Made by a program: the position numbers and the translations under genes. A DNA stretch of 64,000 nucleotides from Chondrosia reniformis (taxonomy: Eukaryota > Porifera > Demospongiae > Chondrillida > Chondrillidae): assembly GCA_947172415.1 (NCBI GenBank), contig OX359199.1:1328001-1392000 (forward strand), read 5' to 3'. This document shows positions 10,401 to 23,900 of this stretch, piece after piece; positions within the stretch are counted from its first letter, which is position 1; each line of letters begins with the position of its first letter. The notes under the pieces are model-generated. The model did not search any database. It saw only the letters and a program-made list of their open reading frames with translations, and was not told the DNA's origin.

Positions 10401-13400
10401 TTTGGTGATTAGTCTCATCAGTCATCTGTAGCCTCTCACTTAGCTGCTGGTTTTCTTCCAATAATTCCTTGCATCTTTTCCCTTCCAAAAGTAAGTTTTC
10501 CCTTAGCTAAGAAAATGAGGATGTAGTATGTGCTAATTTTTAACCCTCATATTTGTAATGTATCTACGTACATAACTCCAATAGCTAACTACGTATGTGA
10601 GAATCAATAAATTTACGACTTAATAGAGAATGAAACTGCAAATTGCAAAAGAGATTATAAAGTATTAGAATAAGCAAAAGGGATTCAAAAAAGGCTTAAG
10701 ACAGATAATATGTTGAGAAATATCTTACTTCAGTTATGCATCTTCTCTGTGACTTCAGGGAGACTTTCGCTGCCTGATAATCACTTTCAAGCTGAGATTT
10801 CTAATTAATTAATGGTGCACAAGAGATTGAAAACATGAATTGGGCAGTGCTGTTGTTTTCACCAAGATAGATTGAAACATTCCACATGTACGTATATACA
10901 TACACACAAACCATTACATACTACACAAAAGCCTGGACTGGTATACAATGGGAATAAATGAAAGTTAAAACTGTTGAGGCTTATTTAAAGTACATATATT
11001 AAGAAGGAAGTAATGGCATCTGTATTCTAGTAGTCTAGTAGTAAATGACTGGTTTAATTAGTTTTGAAAAGTTTAATCTACAGGAATTGGGTAAGGCTAT
11101 TGTCTTTGCCACCATTTGACAACCGAATAACAACAAGTGAAAATGAATATGTATTTATTATAAATACAGTTTAATTAGTACCCAATATGAGTAACAACAC
11201 GATATATAGTCATTAGTTACTTCACAGGTGACTACATTCACTATAGCATTAGTTTTGATCAATATATACGTACGCATATACGTATGTAGTTAGTACGTTT
11301 ATTTGTATTTTAGTATTTGTAGTTTCAGTAATGTGGTCGATCTATGGATCATAGAAACAACATGAAGTTATAGTACGTATGTACGTATATAAAAATTTAT
11401 ATAGTGTGTTGATATTGGATGGTAGGAATTTCTTTTAACGGTGCCAAACGTATCTATACGATGGTTTATCTTAAATATCTTTCGAATGCTTAGTGATACA
11501 GTTAATTTCTGAGAATTGGAGGTTTCAGTCCTGGTAATTAGACTTTAATATGAATCATTTCAAAGATAGTGGTGATATTGTTAAAAACACTAAGAACTAA
11601 ATAAGCCTATCTTTGTATGTACGTACGTACACACGTACGTGTTCAAATAGTAGGAGAAGTATGTACATAAATATGTAAGAGCATGTAAGAATTTATCTAT
11701 TATCTATACATTTATCTTTATCTATACAATAAATAATTTAGAGCCCTATTCTTGGGATTTTAATAAGAATGATGTCAATATAGGAATACTCCAAGTTATG
11801 ATAATAGGTAGCTACGTAGTAGTAGGTACATATGTACGTACAAAGTTGTAGTTTTAAACAGCTATTCCACACTTCCCCCATGTTACTTGAAACTTTAGTT
11901 TTTCCCCTCCTGAGGAATATTCCAAATATAGTGCTGTATATACGTACTCATGCAGTATTGTACGCTTACATACGTATGCACGTACAAACAGCACCACCAC
12001 AAGTATGTACTGTACATACGTACATATGTAAACCTATCCCCAATGAATTAAATATACGCACGTATGTACACACAGATAAAACGAGAGCTAACATACGTAT
12101 GCACATACCTCAAGACTGAGTTGGTCGATACCAGATTGCAATTCTGTCAAGAGCCCCTAATTTGTTAACATATGTAAATGTACATATTAATGTGTATATG
12201 TACATTTGAACACACTCCCATCCCATAATAGCATGACAATATACTTTAAATGTCCAACAGAGGTTGCTTGTAAATACAATTAAGTGTAACAAGACAGGAC
12301 TGGCTCAGTAATACACTTAAATACGTATCTAATAGTGCCTGGATGTAGTAAGATGTTACCAAATCAAGTGTGTTTGCACAAGAGGATGAGCAGATGTCTC
12401 ATGAGGAATTCACAAACCTGCAGATGTTCATTTTCGTGAGTAACATCTTTTGCACGGTCTTTAAGACGAAAACACTGATTTCTCAATCTACACAGACAAG
12501 CATATTTCATACTAAGACTACCATTACATTGTTCATTATTCATTATACGTACTTAGGTACTTGTCCTATAACAAATTAAATGAGGAAAAGGGGTATTACG
12601 TCCAACTTAAATACGTAGATGATGAGGAATATCATTCCAAATTGGGTCAAGGTGTACTCCCGAGTCCATGTTCAAACAAGGAGTGTTCTGTACCAACATA
12701 CCCATTTTTATCTTCCTCAACAATCTGTGTACAGTTGCTTCATCCTGTGTCATGGAGAGTGGCTTGGATGTGTACAGCTAAGGAATTGTTCATATCCATT
12801 CTTCCGCCAGCTCTCTTATGTTCCTTTATCCTCTCAATAACATTCTTACTTGTCTCACCAATGTATATCTGTCCACATTGGCAAGGTATCTTGTAGATGA
12901 TACCAATGACTTTAAACAGGTGTTTTGACCTTGGTCAGTAGAATGTGTTGGTTGTCTTGCTTATAACTTTCATACTGAGGGTCCTATTAAGGTTTCACTT
13001 AAGCCTTTGATATATTAAAGTTGGACGTAATCCCCTTTTTCCTCATTAATTGCTGAAGAAGACCTCTGGTCCGAAACATTCAATAATTTGTGTCATGCTC
13101 AACTAACCCAATTTTTAACACATACATTTATACATTATACTTACATCAACACACACATTTAGACAGTATACTTACATCAACACATACAGTATACTTGCAT
13201 CAACACATACCTACTTGCCCTACATGTACTTTAGCATACGTACGGATGTATCATGTACATATATATCACGTTACCAGGGCAACCGGGTGATATCTGGGGT
13301 GTTACAAACCTTATATTTCACACTTGAACTACGTAGTGATAAATGTTATATCACCAGTAGGCCTATTCATGTTTATTTATCATCACTTTTACAATTGATT

Positions 13401-16400
13401 CAAGTCATATGTGATATATATTAATTATACCACACTCAAGTGTGAAGTTAAGTGATATCTGCCCTCGACTTTCAGTCTTGGGCGGATATCACTTATGCAT
13501 CACACTTGAGTGTGGTATAACAACTACATATTTCCTTCACTTGAGTGTGGTATAACAACTACATATTTCCTTCAGCTACGTACCTACGTACATATATACA
13601 TACGTATATAGGTAAACTATCCTATATGAATTAGTAGATAGAAAACTGACTGTAGTACGTATTATATATCCCATATCCAGTGTATATACGTACAGTAACC
13701 AATGTAGTGGGTACATTCATACATATGTACTTCATAGAAGTGTGTATGTAAAGTGTCCAAAAACTTGCTTGGTAATGGCAAGACCATTTGCCTCCCTTGT
13801 TTCTTTCAATTGTACGGCTGAAAGTGATGCTTCCTTAGTTAGATTATCAATTTTAGTCTGACAGTTTTTCAATTCTTCCTCACGCTGTTGTCCCCTTTTG
13901 AGGGCTACATCTAGTTTATCAATAAGAAGGAGACACTCTGACTGACTCTCTGAGAGATCTTTTGAAAGAACCTGTAACCAAAATAATTCATACCTTCATA
14001 TCGTCATATCTTATCTTCATATATTTCATACGTACGTATATTAATTAAAAACTAACTTTATTTTCAGAAATGACCTTTTTCTTTTGCATGTTACATTCAG
14101 TAATACATTTACTTAGAGCAATACTTTTGGATTGCATTTCATCAAAGTCAGTTTTAAGAACACTCTGTCTTGTTTTGAGAGATTCATTTTGAGATACCAA
14201 ATCTACTCGTCTTCTTTCAGATTCGGATAAACTGTCTTTTAAAGTAGAACATTCATTTTGAAATCTTCTCAAATCTGCTTCCAATCTTTGAATGGGGCCT
14301 CCCTGCATCTTTCCGTCGAAATGACAGTTTCCACATACAGTCTGCCTCCCTGCATTATCTGTAAAAAAACTTAGTTCACGTTCTAACTTCAACTTCTCCT
14401 GTTCACTTGTAAGTAACTTTTCCCTCAGGAGATCAACCTGCAGAAATCACACATAGGCAGTAAGGAACCTACATACGTATGGAATTATTACATTTCAAAT
14501 GCACCTGCACATATAAACCAAACAGAAGTTCAAAACCATGTGCTATATAGCATGTATAAGTAACTCTATTATGAAAATTCAACTTTACGCACCATAATGT
14601 GACCAACCTCGATAAGTATACATGATTTGTAAGTACACAGAATACATGATTCTACATTTGTGCCTGTACATACAAACCAAAAACTGTGTACCAAAATCAC
14701 CACAACAGAGTTGAGGAAACCAGTCTCCCACTACGTACGTATTAGTGCTGGATATGTGATCCAATCTTTTGTATATAAAATACCACAAGTCCCTATGTGT
14801 AGCACGTACTTACTTTTTGGATCATACACTTTATCAGACTTGTAAGATAGAAGATGTCCCTATTTAGGTTATGTAAATTTCAAAAGTCACTCTTAAAGGA
14901 AGGTCTTAATTAGTAGGGCATTCTGGATTAATGATTCTTGAAGCTCCAAAATGTAGTTACAGATGACTGTATACCTAATTCAATAACCTAATTAACTAGG
15001 CATTTGTGTGTTTGTGTAGATGAGGTAAATAATGAAACTGGAAACCAAATTAAGGGAGCTCTTATAGGAACTGAATGGGATCCAGTAGCTGCTAATTACT
15101 TCCTTTTTGCTATTGCTCTACAAATACACATCTGAGAACACTACTTCTACGTATATAATAAAGCAAATTATGGAGTTTACGCACAACTTACATGATTATT
15201 CCAGTTATTCCGCAACACATATAAAATATTACAAGTTACATACGTAAGACTAAACTTACACTTTCTTTCTCTAATGATCTTCTCCTTGATGTAATATTTG
15301 GGACTTCTGGATCCGGGTGCTTCTCTCTCAGTGAACAGACCTAATACATTTGTAGGTATGTGGGTAAATCTAATACACACCACATCTCATTATTCTCCTT
15401 GGTGGTTGAAATATTGGTGGATTCATCTCAAAACTGCCAACCCACCACAATAAATTCCTTACCAAATTGCTGGCCTAACGATATTTAGAGTATGCATGTA
15501 AACGAACATATGTATACGTACCTCTTGTTTTAAAGTCTTCATCTCGTTCAAAAGTTCACCGGAAGAGATCTCTGGATTAGGGCCACTGTTGGAGGCCAAT
15601 TTTAAAGATGCACTCAACATATTCAAAGCTTGTTGCCTCTCATTCTCAGCTCTACATTAGATACACCATGTGTATACAAGTATGTATATGTGTGTGAATA
15701 CATAGATTTGTATCCAGTGTCATGTATATACGTACATATGAACATATACGTAGATATAACAAAAACACTACATATAAATTACATATTCAAGTATACACAT
15801 ACGTACGTATACGTAGGTAAACATATATACATATGTACATACCTGGCCCTATTTTCCATTTCCTGTTGAAATTTCACTTCTAAAGTGTCATGTCCATCGT
15901 TAATCCCACGACTACTTGCAAAACAGACGGACCTACGTACACAGAGACATAATTATTATGAACCATATTACCATGGGTATCACCTTAGTTTTGGTTAGCT
16001 GTTAATTGAACCTTAGGTCTGGATTGAATGTGTATAATCATAGAAGATATCCACTACAATATTCTGAGGCTAAGGGTAGACTCTGCTTCTCATTAAGTGA
16101 AGTTCGGTTCCACCCATTAGCTCATTGTACTCCTCAGGAGACATGAGGTAGGATAAACTTATGAGTCAAACAAAGATGTTAATCATTTTTAAGGTTGACA
16201 ACAGATTTTAAAATCCCCAGTTTTTCCAAGCTACGTACTTTAACGCAAACAGGATGAGTAATCCTTATAATAAAGATAAGTATCATGTATTTAAAGCATA
16301 TTTTAATAAGGGAAACAGGGGTAAAAGATTCAAACTTTCAAACCTTCTTTCATCTCTAATTCTTCGCTTTGCCCGTTCTAGATCTTTTCTCAGCTATGCA

Positions 16401-17233
16401 CATAGATATAAGCATTGATTCGATTAATATTTAGGTGTAAAAATTTATTAAATTCAAGACATTCATCATCATCATCATAATTTTAACCATGCAAGAAAGC
16501 CCCAACAGCTCATTATAGGCTGGTCTACCTGGGGTCCTGCAATGGACATTAAAAAATAATTCAAAATATGATTAAAGACATTGAATAGTCAAAGTATGAA
16601 ACTTTCTTCAAAGTCTAGTGATTTAAATGTATATTCATTGCAATGTCCTCACCATGGCAACCTCACCCTGCTGCTGTCGGGTTTGGTATCTGTAGTCATC
16701 CATCAGACGTTCATTGCTTAGCAACGACCTATTGGTCTCCTGGAGGTTGTCTGTTAATGCATCAAGCTTTCGAGAAATGGATCCTCTACTACAGTAAGGA
16801 ACCAAGTTGATGGCTATATACCAATGAATAATCGCAAATCCGAAACAAAGTTAATCATGAAAATCATCCTCACGAAAGAACAGGTTTTTACCAGAAAAGC
16901 ACAAGACTAGTAACATTGGTACAACCATAGATTACAACCAAAAACTAAGTTATGCATAAACATACGTAAATGCGATGACTGAACAATTATTATATTTACA
17001 AAATAACAAAAAAGTCATGGCAATATTGTTAATCTGCATATATAGCGATTGTATTCCGATTATCCAGTTAGCAGACATATGCAGAAACCCATTCTCATTG
17101 CCCCTCGCTTAGCTAGAGGCATTTATACAGCAGCTGCACTAAGTCTAACCAACCTGACGCCGTTAGATGTCCTGTGTCCGGTCATGGGACCTGGAGAAAC
17201 TGGAGAAAAGCTGGAATCGGACCAACGCTCCAT
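7430..17233 (-). CDS. Coiled-coil centrosomal protein, CEP128-like, 739 aa, 20 exons
   Basis: Minus-strand exons: 17154-17233, 16653-16788, 16344-16393, 15843-15932, 15522-15651, 15260-15340, 14057-14437, 13765-13971, 12418-12474, 12109-12156, 10729-10800, 10330-10506, 10168-10242, 9965-10051, 9370-9429, 9214-9297, 8692-8856, 8308-8415, 7874-7945, 7430-7489. Together they close in frame at 740 codons. The start is MERWSDSSFSPVSPG. Nearly all the rest is heptad coiled coil. From memory of the family, KLDALTDNLQETNRSL with a following LRKDLERAKRRIRDERR resembles the CEP128 N-terminus, and the end (VLKAIEEELGVLVEKM, GKVRWLQVEIE) resembles the CEP128 tail. CEP128 sits on subdistal appendages of the mother centriole and cilium base. 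Human CEP128 is longer (about 1,090 aa), so this is either a shorter orthologue or I miss exons. The intron after exon 14 appears to be GC-AG (9964-9963). The exon 9 acceptor could instead lie at 12487, but that breaks frame. The name is a similarity judgement. Confidence 0.62.
9022..9089 (-). repeat. tRNA-like sequence / SINE head in intron
   Basis: Read on the minus strand it has an A-box-like TAGCTCAGTGG, a D-arm GCTC/GAGC, a B-box-like GGTTCAATTCC, and acceptor ends GCAATTG/CAATTGC that pair fully. The anticodon stem (CTTAT against AGCTG) does not pair, so it is not a working tRNA. T-runs follow about 10-20 bases downstream. It is most likely a tRNA-derived SINE head or a decayed tRNA. 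Confidence 0.6.
12577..13050 (-). mobile_element. Penelope-like element remnant (GIY-YIG part) with inverted ends
   Basis: On the minus strand, 12730-12905 encodes IIYKIPCQCGQIYIGETSKN followed by IERIKEHKRAGG, the GIY-YIG endonuclease signature that follows reverse transcriptase in Penelope-like elements. A stop follows ATLHDTG. No reverse transcriptase domain is left. The remnant is bounded by inverted repeats of about 30 bases (TGAGGAAAAGGGGTATTACG at 12581 and its near-complement at 13015-13048). It lies in the intron between exons 8 and 9 of the CEP128-like gene. Confidence 0.8.
13045..13088 (+). ncRNA. Hammerhead ribozyme core beside the Penelope remnant
   Basis: CTGAAGA fits CUGANGA. 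It is followed by a GACC-TCT-GGTC stem II and then CGAAAC. The palindromic ACAT/ATT stem III region is minimal, and flanks TTAATTG and CAATAA can form most of stem I. Hammerheads are known in Penelope-like elements. This one reads opposite to the GIY-YIG remnant, so the element is rearranged or the ribozyme belongs to an adjoining inverted copy. Confidence 0.6.
13266..13568. repeat. Hairpin element, family H, copy 1
   Basis: It opens with a small palindrome GTTACCAGGGCAAC and then GTGATATC. A long hairpin follows at about 13425-13522, with arms TTATACCACACTCAAGTGTGA and complement and an inner TAAGTGATATCTGCCC/GGGCGGATATCACTTA stem. A 36-base direct duplication of the right edge (CTTGAGTGTGGTATAACAAC) follows. 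The same layout with different stem sequence recurs at 63630-63900. No coding is seen. Confidence 0.7.
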
Positions 17234-17643
17234 ATTACTATAGCGAGCAGACAGCCCCTCAAACACAAATTGCCGTCATTTTCTGTTTCCGTGGCAACAA
17301 AGTATTTGGCGCCATTTTCAATTTACAGTTTACAATTCATTTGAATAGAAGGCCCAGTTGCATCAGCTTTTACGGGCAATGGTCCAGAAGAATATACAAT
17401 GTTTTACATACGACCCCTGACCCAGGGATGACCAGCGCCACACAATCTACTGAGGGATATCTTATTTCAGATATTTAGCTGAAAAATGCATGAACTGGAA
17501 CATCAAGTAAAATGGTGGAGTAAGCTGCAAAAATTATAGTGCATGAGTCATCATATAGGCAGCTACAATTAAATAGTTGGTTGAGTTGTCCTGGGTGCTA
17601 CTATAACCCCCAAAAACAAATTCTGTCACAACAAAATTCACAC

Positions 17644-17822
17644 ATCTTTGGGATGGTACATCCTTCGATTTTTGAGTGTTTAAACTGAATGCAGTTTGAT
17701 TTCGTTTCTTGGTCAAATGTTTTGACCCTGGAGATCTTTTTCAGTGACTGATCCTGAAACGTTTGACCAAAAAACTGCATTTCTAAACACTCAAAAGTTG
17801 AAGGATGTACCATCCCAAAGAT
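17644..17822. repeat. Foldback (inverted repeat) element between CEP128-like and DDX1
   Basis: The arms begin ATCTTTGGGATGGTACATCC and end with the matching complement. Further paired blocks (AATGCAGTTT against AAACTGCATT, TTGGTCAAA against TTTGACCAA) leave a loop of a few tens of bases. It is absent from the corresponding place before the second DDX1 copy, so it probably inserted after the duplication or was lost there. Confidence 0.7.
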
Positions 17823-17949
17823 AGGTTCAACGCAGTTAGAAGGAATCCTTATTCTACTATTCAATTTCACACAGTACAGTTTAGTAATCAATTGCATAAC
17901 AGTCATTACTTATGCAAACAATCAGCGTAATGTGTTATTGTGGCAGTGT

Positions 17950-20900
17950 TCAGTTAAACCACTGTCCAGTTTGCATCCTCAGGAAAGTACCCTGCGCCAA
18001 CTTTTCCATTTCCGCCAGCTCTTTAACTGCAGGTGCCAGTTGCTCCACATGACTCTTGTAGTTACCACCTGCGGATTAACAAATCTGGAAATGAACACAA
18101 TAACAAACCTAAAACTTAACCAAACACTTGAAAGCACTTGTTACTGTTACTGTTTAACCAAAATATATGTAGAAAAGTGTCTTTCTACATACAAGTACTT
18201 TATGGAACTATTATCATGACATAGCATAAAATGTGTCAACGAGTTTGGACCGGATCGGCTTCTTGTGTATTGTATGCAATTCCTTAAAAGGTATGTGCAC
18301 ATGACAAATAAGGAGTGGTGCTTGACCAAACATTTTCATTGCTTTGAATTGAGAACAAGTTGTCAGCTATTTCATTGCCCTTCACACAAAACTGACAAAA
18401 GCCACAGCATGTGTTCAAAATGTTAGTAATGATTTAGTAATGATTTAATGGTGAATTGTAAATCATTCGGTTGTAATCGAACAAATTATCAATACAAAAC
18501 TGATTTATATACCTTTGGCGCTCCTCTTTTGTCCATAGATCACATTCCCATCAAATTCATTAACTGGTACCTTTATATCCCTTCCAGTCTGAGTGATTGT
18601 CTCCCCCAAGTGTTCCTCGATTTCAGCCAAGTACTACAGAGGAGGTGGAGAGGAGCTGAGGAGTGAGCACTAATGATAGGGGAATACCCTCCAGACACCT
18701 ATTGTAAGGGAGTACCTTCCAAATGCTCCATACTCTACTAAAGGTATGCGGAAGAACTGGATTACCTGTTTTTCATTGTACCAAATGGCACATCCACCCT
18801 GCTCCAGCAGTGTTGTGTTGTAGCAACCTTTTCCTCTGTTGGGACAGTTGCTATGATACCAAACCTTCTCTGGCACCTCAGACACCAAAGAGATTGCCAA
18901 TCCCATTCTAAAGGCATACATGAATATAAGTGAAATGATAATCAAACCACAAGTAGTTATAATCATTCTCAAACATCATGAAGAGGGAAAAACATGTAAG
19001 AATCAGGGCAACTGGTTATGACCACCAGTGCTCTGTTACTGAGCTACAATTGCCACAACAATGTTCTCTTCATGTTTTCCTTCTTCTGCTAACTGCAAAG
19101 ACTAATTAGTACAAAAACATTGTACAATGTATATGGAAATAAAAGTAAAACTAACAACCTGCGTATGAGAGGAAAGTGAATGTAATTGTAAGGTATAGTG
19201 AAACCACTGTATAGGAAGGGTTCTGCGGCTACAAATACACTTCTACAGGCTTTCAAGTAAGAGGATTACTTGTAGATTAGATGAGTGGTATACAGGATGG
19301 AGACTAAAAACACTTTCTTTTCTGTGTACATATGTATGTCTACTTGGAATTGAAGCAAATTGAATTGAATCTATTTGTCCATATAGACATGGCCAGGGTT
19401 GCCCAGGAGGCAATCCTTTAAAAATGCTCCCAAGGACATAGAGTGGTGATAAACTAGGGATTATGATACTTAGAAATTAAACAATTTGCATGGATCTAAA
19501 TACATTAAGAGATGATCATTACACCTGTACAGACTACGTACACACATACACAGATGGGTAGCACAAGTGTGCACTACACGTGTGCACTTTCATACCTGTC
19601 AGCCCTCCCCACTCTGCCAATTCTGTGGACGTAATTCTGTTTATCATCTGGTAAGGTGACATTGATGACTATAGTAAAATAGACAGACAGTTATGAGAGT
19701 GAACAACATGGACATGTTATCAACAACATTCAAATAAATCCAGTTTGAAGGCTAACCATTATGTTCAAATTTTCCAGCTATAGGGTAGTATATACGAACT
19801 TGTGAATATTGGCGGATTTAAATTTGACAGTGTTGCAGCTCTAGTTTGTGACATCATCCAGTCAACAATGGCTGCTGCTTTGTCTGGTTATCATAGTAGC
19901 CAGTGGTAACTTTGTTTTATGAGAATGTAAATATTGACCGATTTAAATTTGGCTGTTATCCACGAGACTGCCAAACTGTCAAATTAAAATCCTCCCCAAA
20001 TTTTCTGGCTATATGGTATACATGAGAGAGAGACTATTTCAGCAAAGGAAGATCTACAGACTGAAATGCTCTGGTATTGCTTTGCACTTCGTCTGTAAGT
20101 ACATTTTCTAATCGGTCACATTTTGTCTAATATGTATTTGTTTACGGCTTACCAAATGGTATTCCTTGTATGTCTATACCTCTGGCAGCTACATCAGTAC
20201 AGATGAGAAATCTGACATCTCCATCTTTGAATGCCTGCAGATTGGCCTTCCTCTCCTGAGGCCTCCTGTCACCATGGAGACACACACAAGAGTATTTATT
20301 GACCATCCCCTTTCCTAATACAAAACAGGAAGACCTCTGGAAACTGACTACCCCTACAGGTAGAGCTGATGTACAGGTGGCTAATCTCACCTCCTCCAAG
20401 CTTCAGAAGGTATTGCTCTACGTTATCACAGTCTAGTTTGGTGCGACAAAATATGATTGCCTGTGAAGAACAAGCAAAGATTCCACATTTGTGACTGCAG
20501 ACTTTCACTATTACTGTTGCTATAGTTACAAACACAGATTTTCACTGTTACTGTTGCTATAGTTACAAACACAGACTTTCACTGTTACTGTTGCTATAGT
20601 TACAAACACAGACTTTCACTGTTACTGTTGCTATAGTTACAAAGTGCAGTATAAAAACTCAAGTCAAACAAACCTGATCCATCTTATGCTCATCAATAGC
20701 ACGAACCAGATATTCCCCTTTGAGTGTCTTGACTGCCTCTGATAAGCACTCTGGAATATGCACACGGGATAGTGGTTTAAAACACTCTTATAAACACTAA
20801 CTATCAGAACACTTTACTGTGTTATGCAGGGGGAAAATGTGATATGCAGTGTTGCAATAGACCTCTAGACCTGTTGTACTAAACGTACAACAGATGAACG

Positions 20901-23900
20901 TACCTCTAGACCTGTTGTACTCTAAACGTACATCAGATGAACGTACCTCTAGACCTGTTGCCGGGTTTAAAGTGATCCTTTTTGTGCATTCCATCAGTTT
21001 GCACATGTTGTCTCAAGTTGTGCCACAAGGTGTCTCCGACTGGATCAACCATACACACCTAAGAGATAAGGACCCATGGAAAAACAGATTACCATGTGCT
21101 ACAATGCTGTACTTAATTAACATATATGTACACTTTAATAGTGAAAATGAAGTTAACGGCACAAAACCTTTGCAATGCTATGAAACATTACATTTGAATG
21201 GTTTGGCATGACAATTCCCAGTGATTATTCACATAAAAGTGGAACTTGAGGACAATAAAACACTCAAATACTCACAATTAAGATACAAATGTGCTAGAAG
21301 GCCTTTTCAGAGAATACTGCTTGTTATCAGTAGCATTGGGTATCATCTAGAAGGGTCCAAATATCTCAAGCTGTCATATGAAAAATCTAATACACCATTT
21401 TCCTACATGCTATGCCTATTCTGTAAAAAAAGCCTATAGGGAAACTAAACCTAAAGAGAGCTTTAGATGAAGATACAGTAGTCTTTTCTTTCTCTCATCT
21501 TCTTCCCCACTGGGCCATGATGGTGAGACACGTTTTTATGTGATGAATTTTAATTACCAACATCTCACCTTATTATAGTTAATGTAGTAACTGTATACAT
21601 ATGTACATGGAGTGGATGTGATGATGGTACTGTCAATGTTAAACAACTCACCACATGATGAACCGTGTCTGGTACACTGTCTTGTCCCTTCAGATCAATC
21701 CAGATTGGAAAGTGCATTATCCTATCCTACAAGTACAAGTACATGTATGTACATATGGGAGTCGTGCATGAGGAGTAACATGTAAGACTACTACTACTGC
21801 AGGTATGGTGTAACACCTCCTGTGAGTCATGTTTTAGTATTAAGAATGTAAGCTATTGGTTGAAGAGATAACGTACTGCAAGCTTCTTCACCTCATGAGA
21901 ATGGAGAGTTGCTGAACAGACAACCAACTAGTACAGGAGATGAAAGATAAAGTTTACTAGAAAAGGTTAATAGACAATTTCACAATTGTACCTGACTAGC
22001 CAAATACCATTTACTTAGTACTTCATTCAAATTAAGTAAATAGTCAAACACTATGTAATGTTCTATATTTGGAGGTCAGAGAGTGTGCATGTTCTATATT
22101 TGGAGGTCAGAGAGTGTGCATGTTGTACGTGGTTTGGAAGTCAGAGAGGGTACCTGAAGTCTCCTTCCTTCTGGCGATACCTTTGGTACTTTGCCATATA
22201 TCCGCTGGATCAGGTCTCCGTATCCACCAGAGAGGAGACCATCCTATAAAGGTATGTACATGTGTATAGTGCTGTCATATGGCTGATCATTGATATGACA
22301 CCAAACCAGACACTTATCTTGGTTGAGTGGCAATCAATGAAAAAATTACAAATCTAAACAAACTGTACCACACTGATGAGCTCTAAAATGGGCAAAATTT
22401 GTGTTTTCTTTTCCCCTCTTGGATGATTGGGAGTCGATCACTGTTTGCCATATTAATAGGACCTCAGGTCTCCCGGCCAGCTGAGATAAAACTTTGGTCA
22501 CTTGCAATTGATTAGTCAGGTATATGTATTGGCACATCTATTGTGCAATCAAGTATATAGCAGCTGCTAATTGTATCTCTTTTAGAACTCAGTTTAGACT
22601 ATATCTGGTGATACTCTTATTAAAGTATTCAAATGAATACATCATTGATAGGAGAGAGCTGATGTATATGTATACAAAACTAGATAAGGGATATTTTCAA
22701 TGTAAATACTTACTGCTTCATCTAATATGAAAAACATTATCTATGGAAAAGAAAAAAAAAAGAAGAAACCAGAAATGTTAATGGTAAGGTTACACCTAGT
22801 AGATTACATATGTGTATATTTACGTACGTACATTGGAAAGGTTTAGACTGTTTGTATTGATGAGATCCTCCAACCTTCCAGGAGTACCTGTCACAATATC
22901 TACCTGTATGTACGTACATGTTAATAGGATGTATATACTACAGTATATTGGACTCTAACTATTAAAACACACTACAATAATCAAACCACTAATAATAATG
23001 TAATGAGGCAATATGTCTTTAATTGAGGTAACATTTCTTCACCTTCCTATGTACTCGCAATACAAAATTACATTTGCTATATACTGTAGGTGCAGTATTA
23101 GGATGGCAAGAGGTTATTTCAAACTAGTTTTTTATATGTATATATACCTACATACTCAAAAATACAAGAGTTTCAATTTAACTGTAAAGGCTAATAGTTG
23201 TGGTTGTATTATCAGTCTGACATCACATGTATTCATCACATCTCTTACTCCTTTTTGCAACTGTCTTATCTGCTCCTTAGCACTCTCTCCTCCCATCATC
23301 AGACAAGCGCTGCACAACAGTTTAAAGGGAAGAATGCACACAGAAGGACATGTCAGTTATGAAGTATCACTCTAGATTGACATACAGTAGAGGATTACAT
23401 TTTGAGAGAGATGTTGAGATATGGGATGAATGTTGTTATAATTATATACTAATCTTCAATGTACTAAATAAAAAAATGTCTTATAATTGTTACATTCAGT
23501 ACAGTGTGGATTGCTATCAGATCAGTGAATATTGAATGTGATGTGTACATACTTACTTCACTTTTGGATCAGGTAAATGAGCCTTAAATTTGACAATATT
23601 ATCATGTGTCTAATTGATTAAAGGAAAAAAGGAAAAAGAAAGCATATTCCTGCAAAATACATAACAATTACATGACATAAATGGATTGTTCATTTCAGTG
23701 ATAATCATACATATATGTACAACACTTGTGATACATGTCAATCCACACACCTGCTGAGCTAGCTCTCTTGAGGGCTGCAGTAGAGAGAAGAATTAAACAG
23801 TAAAGCTTTCTTCAAAAAGGAGTGAAACCATGCTAATGTTAGCTTATATAGTAGGTTATCAAACACACTATTAGAAAGGTGGATACTTTAGCAGTGTACT

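Noticed and set aside
12561-12896. 111-codon plus-strand frame
   Set aside because: It is antisense to the GIY-YIG region of the Penelope remnant.
17049-17478. Plus-strand frames near the CEP128-like start
   Set aside because: They overlap the first exon of the minus-strand gene. No splice-linked continuation or domain was found.
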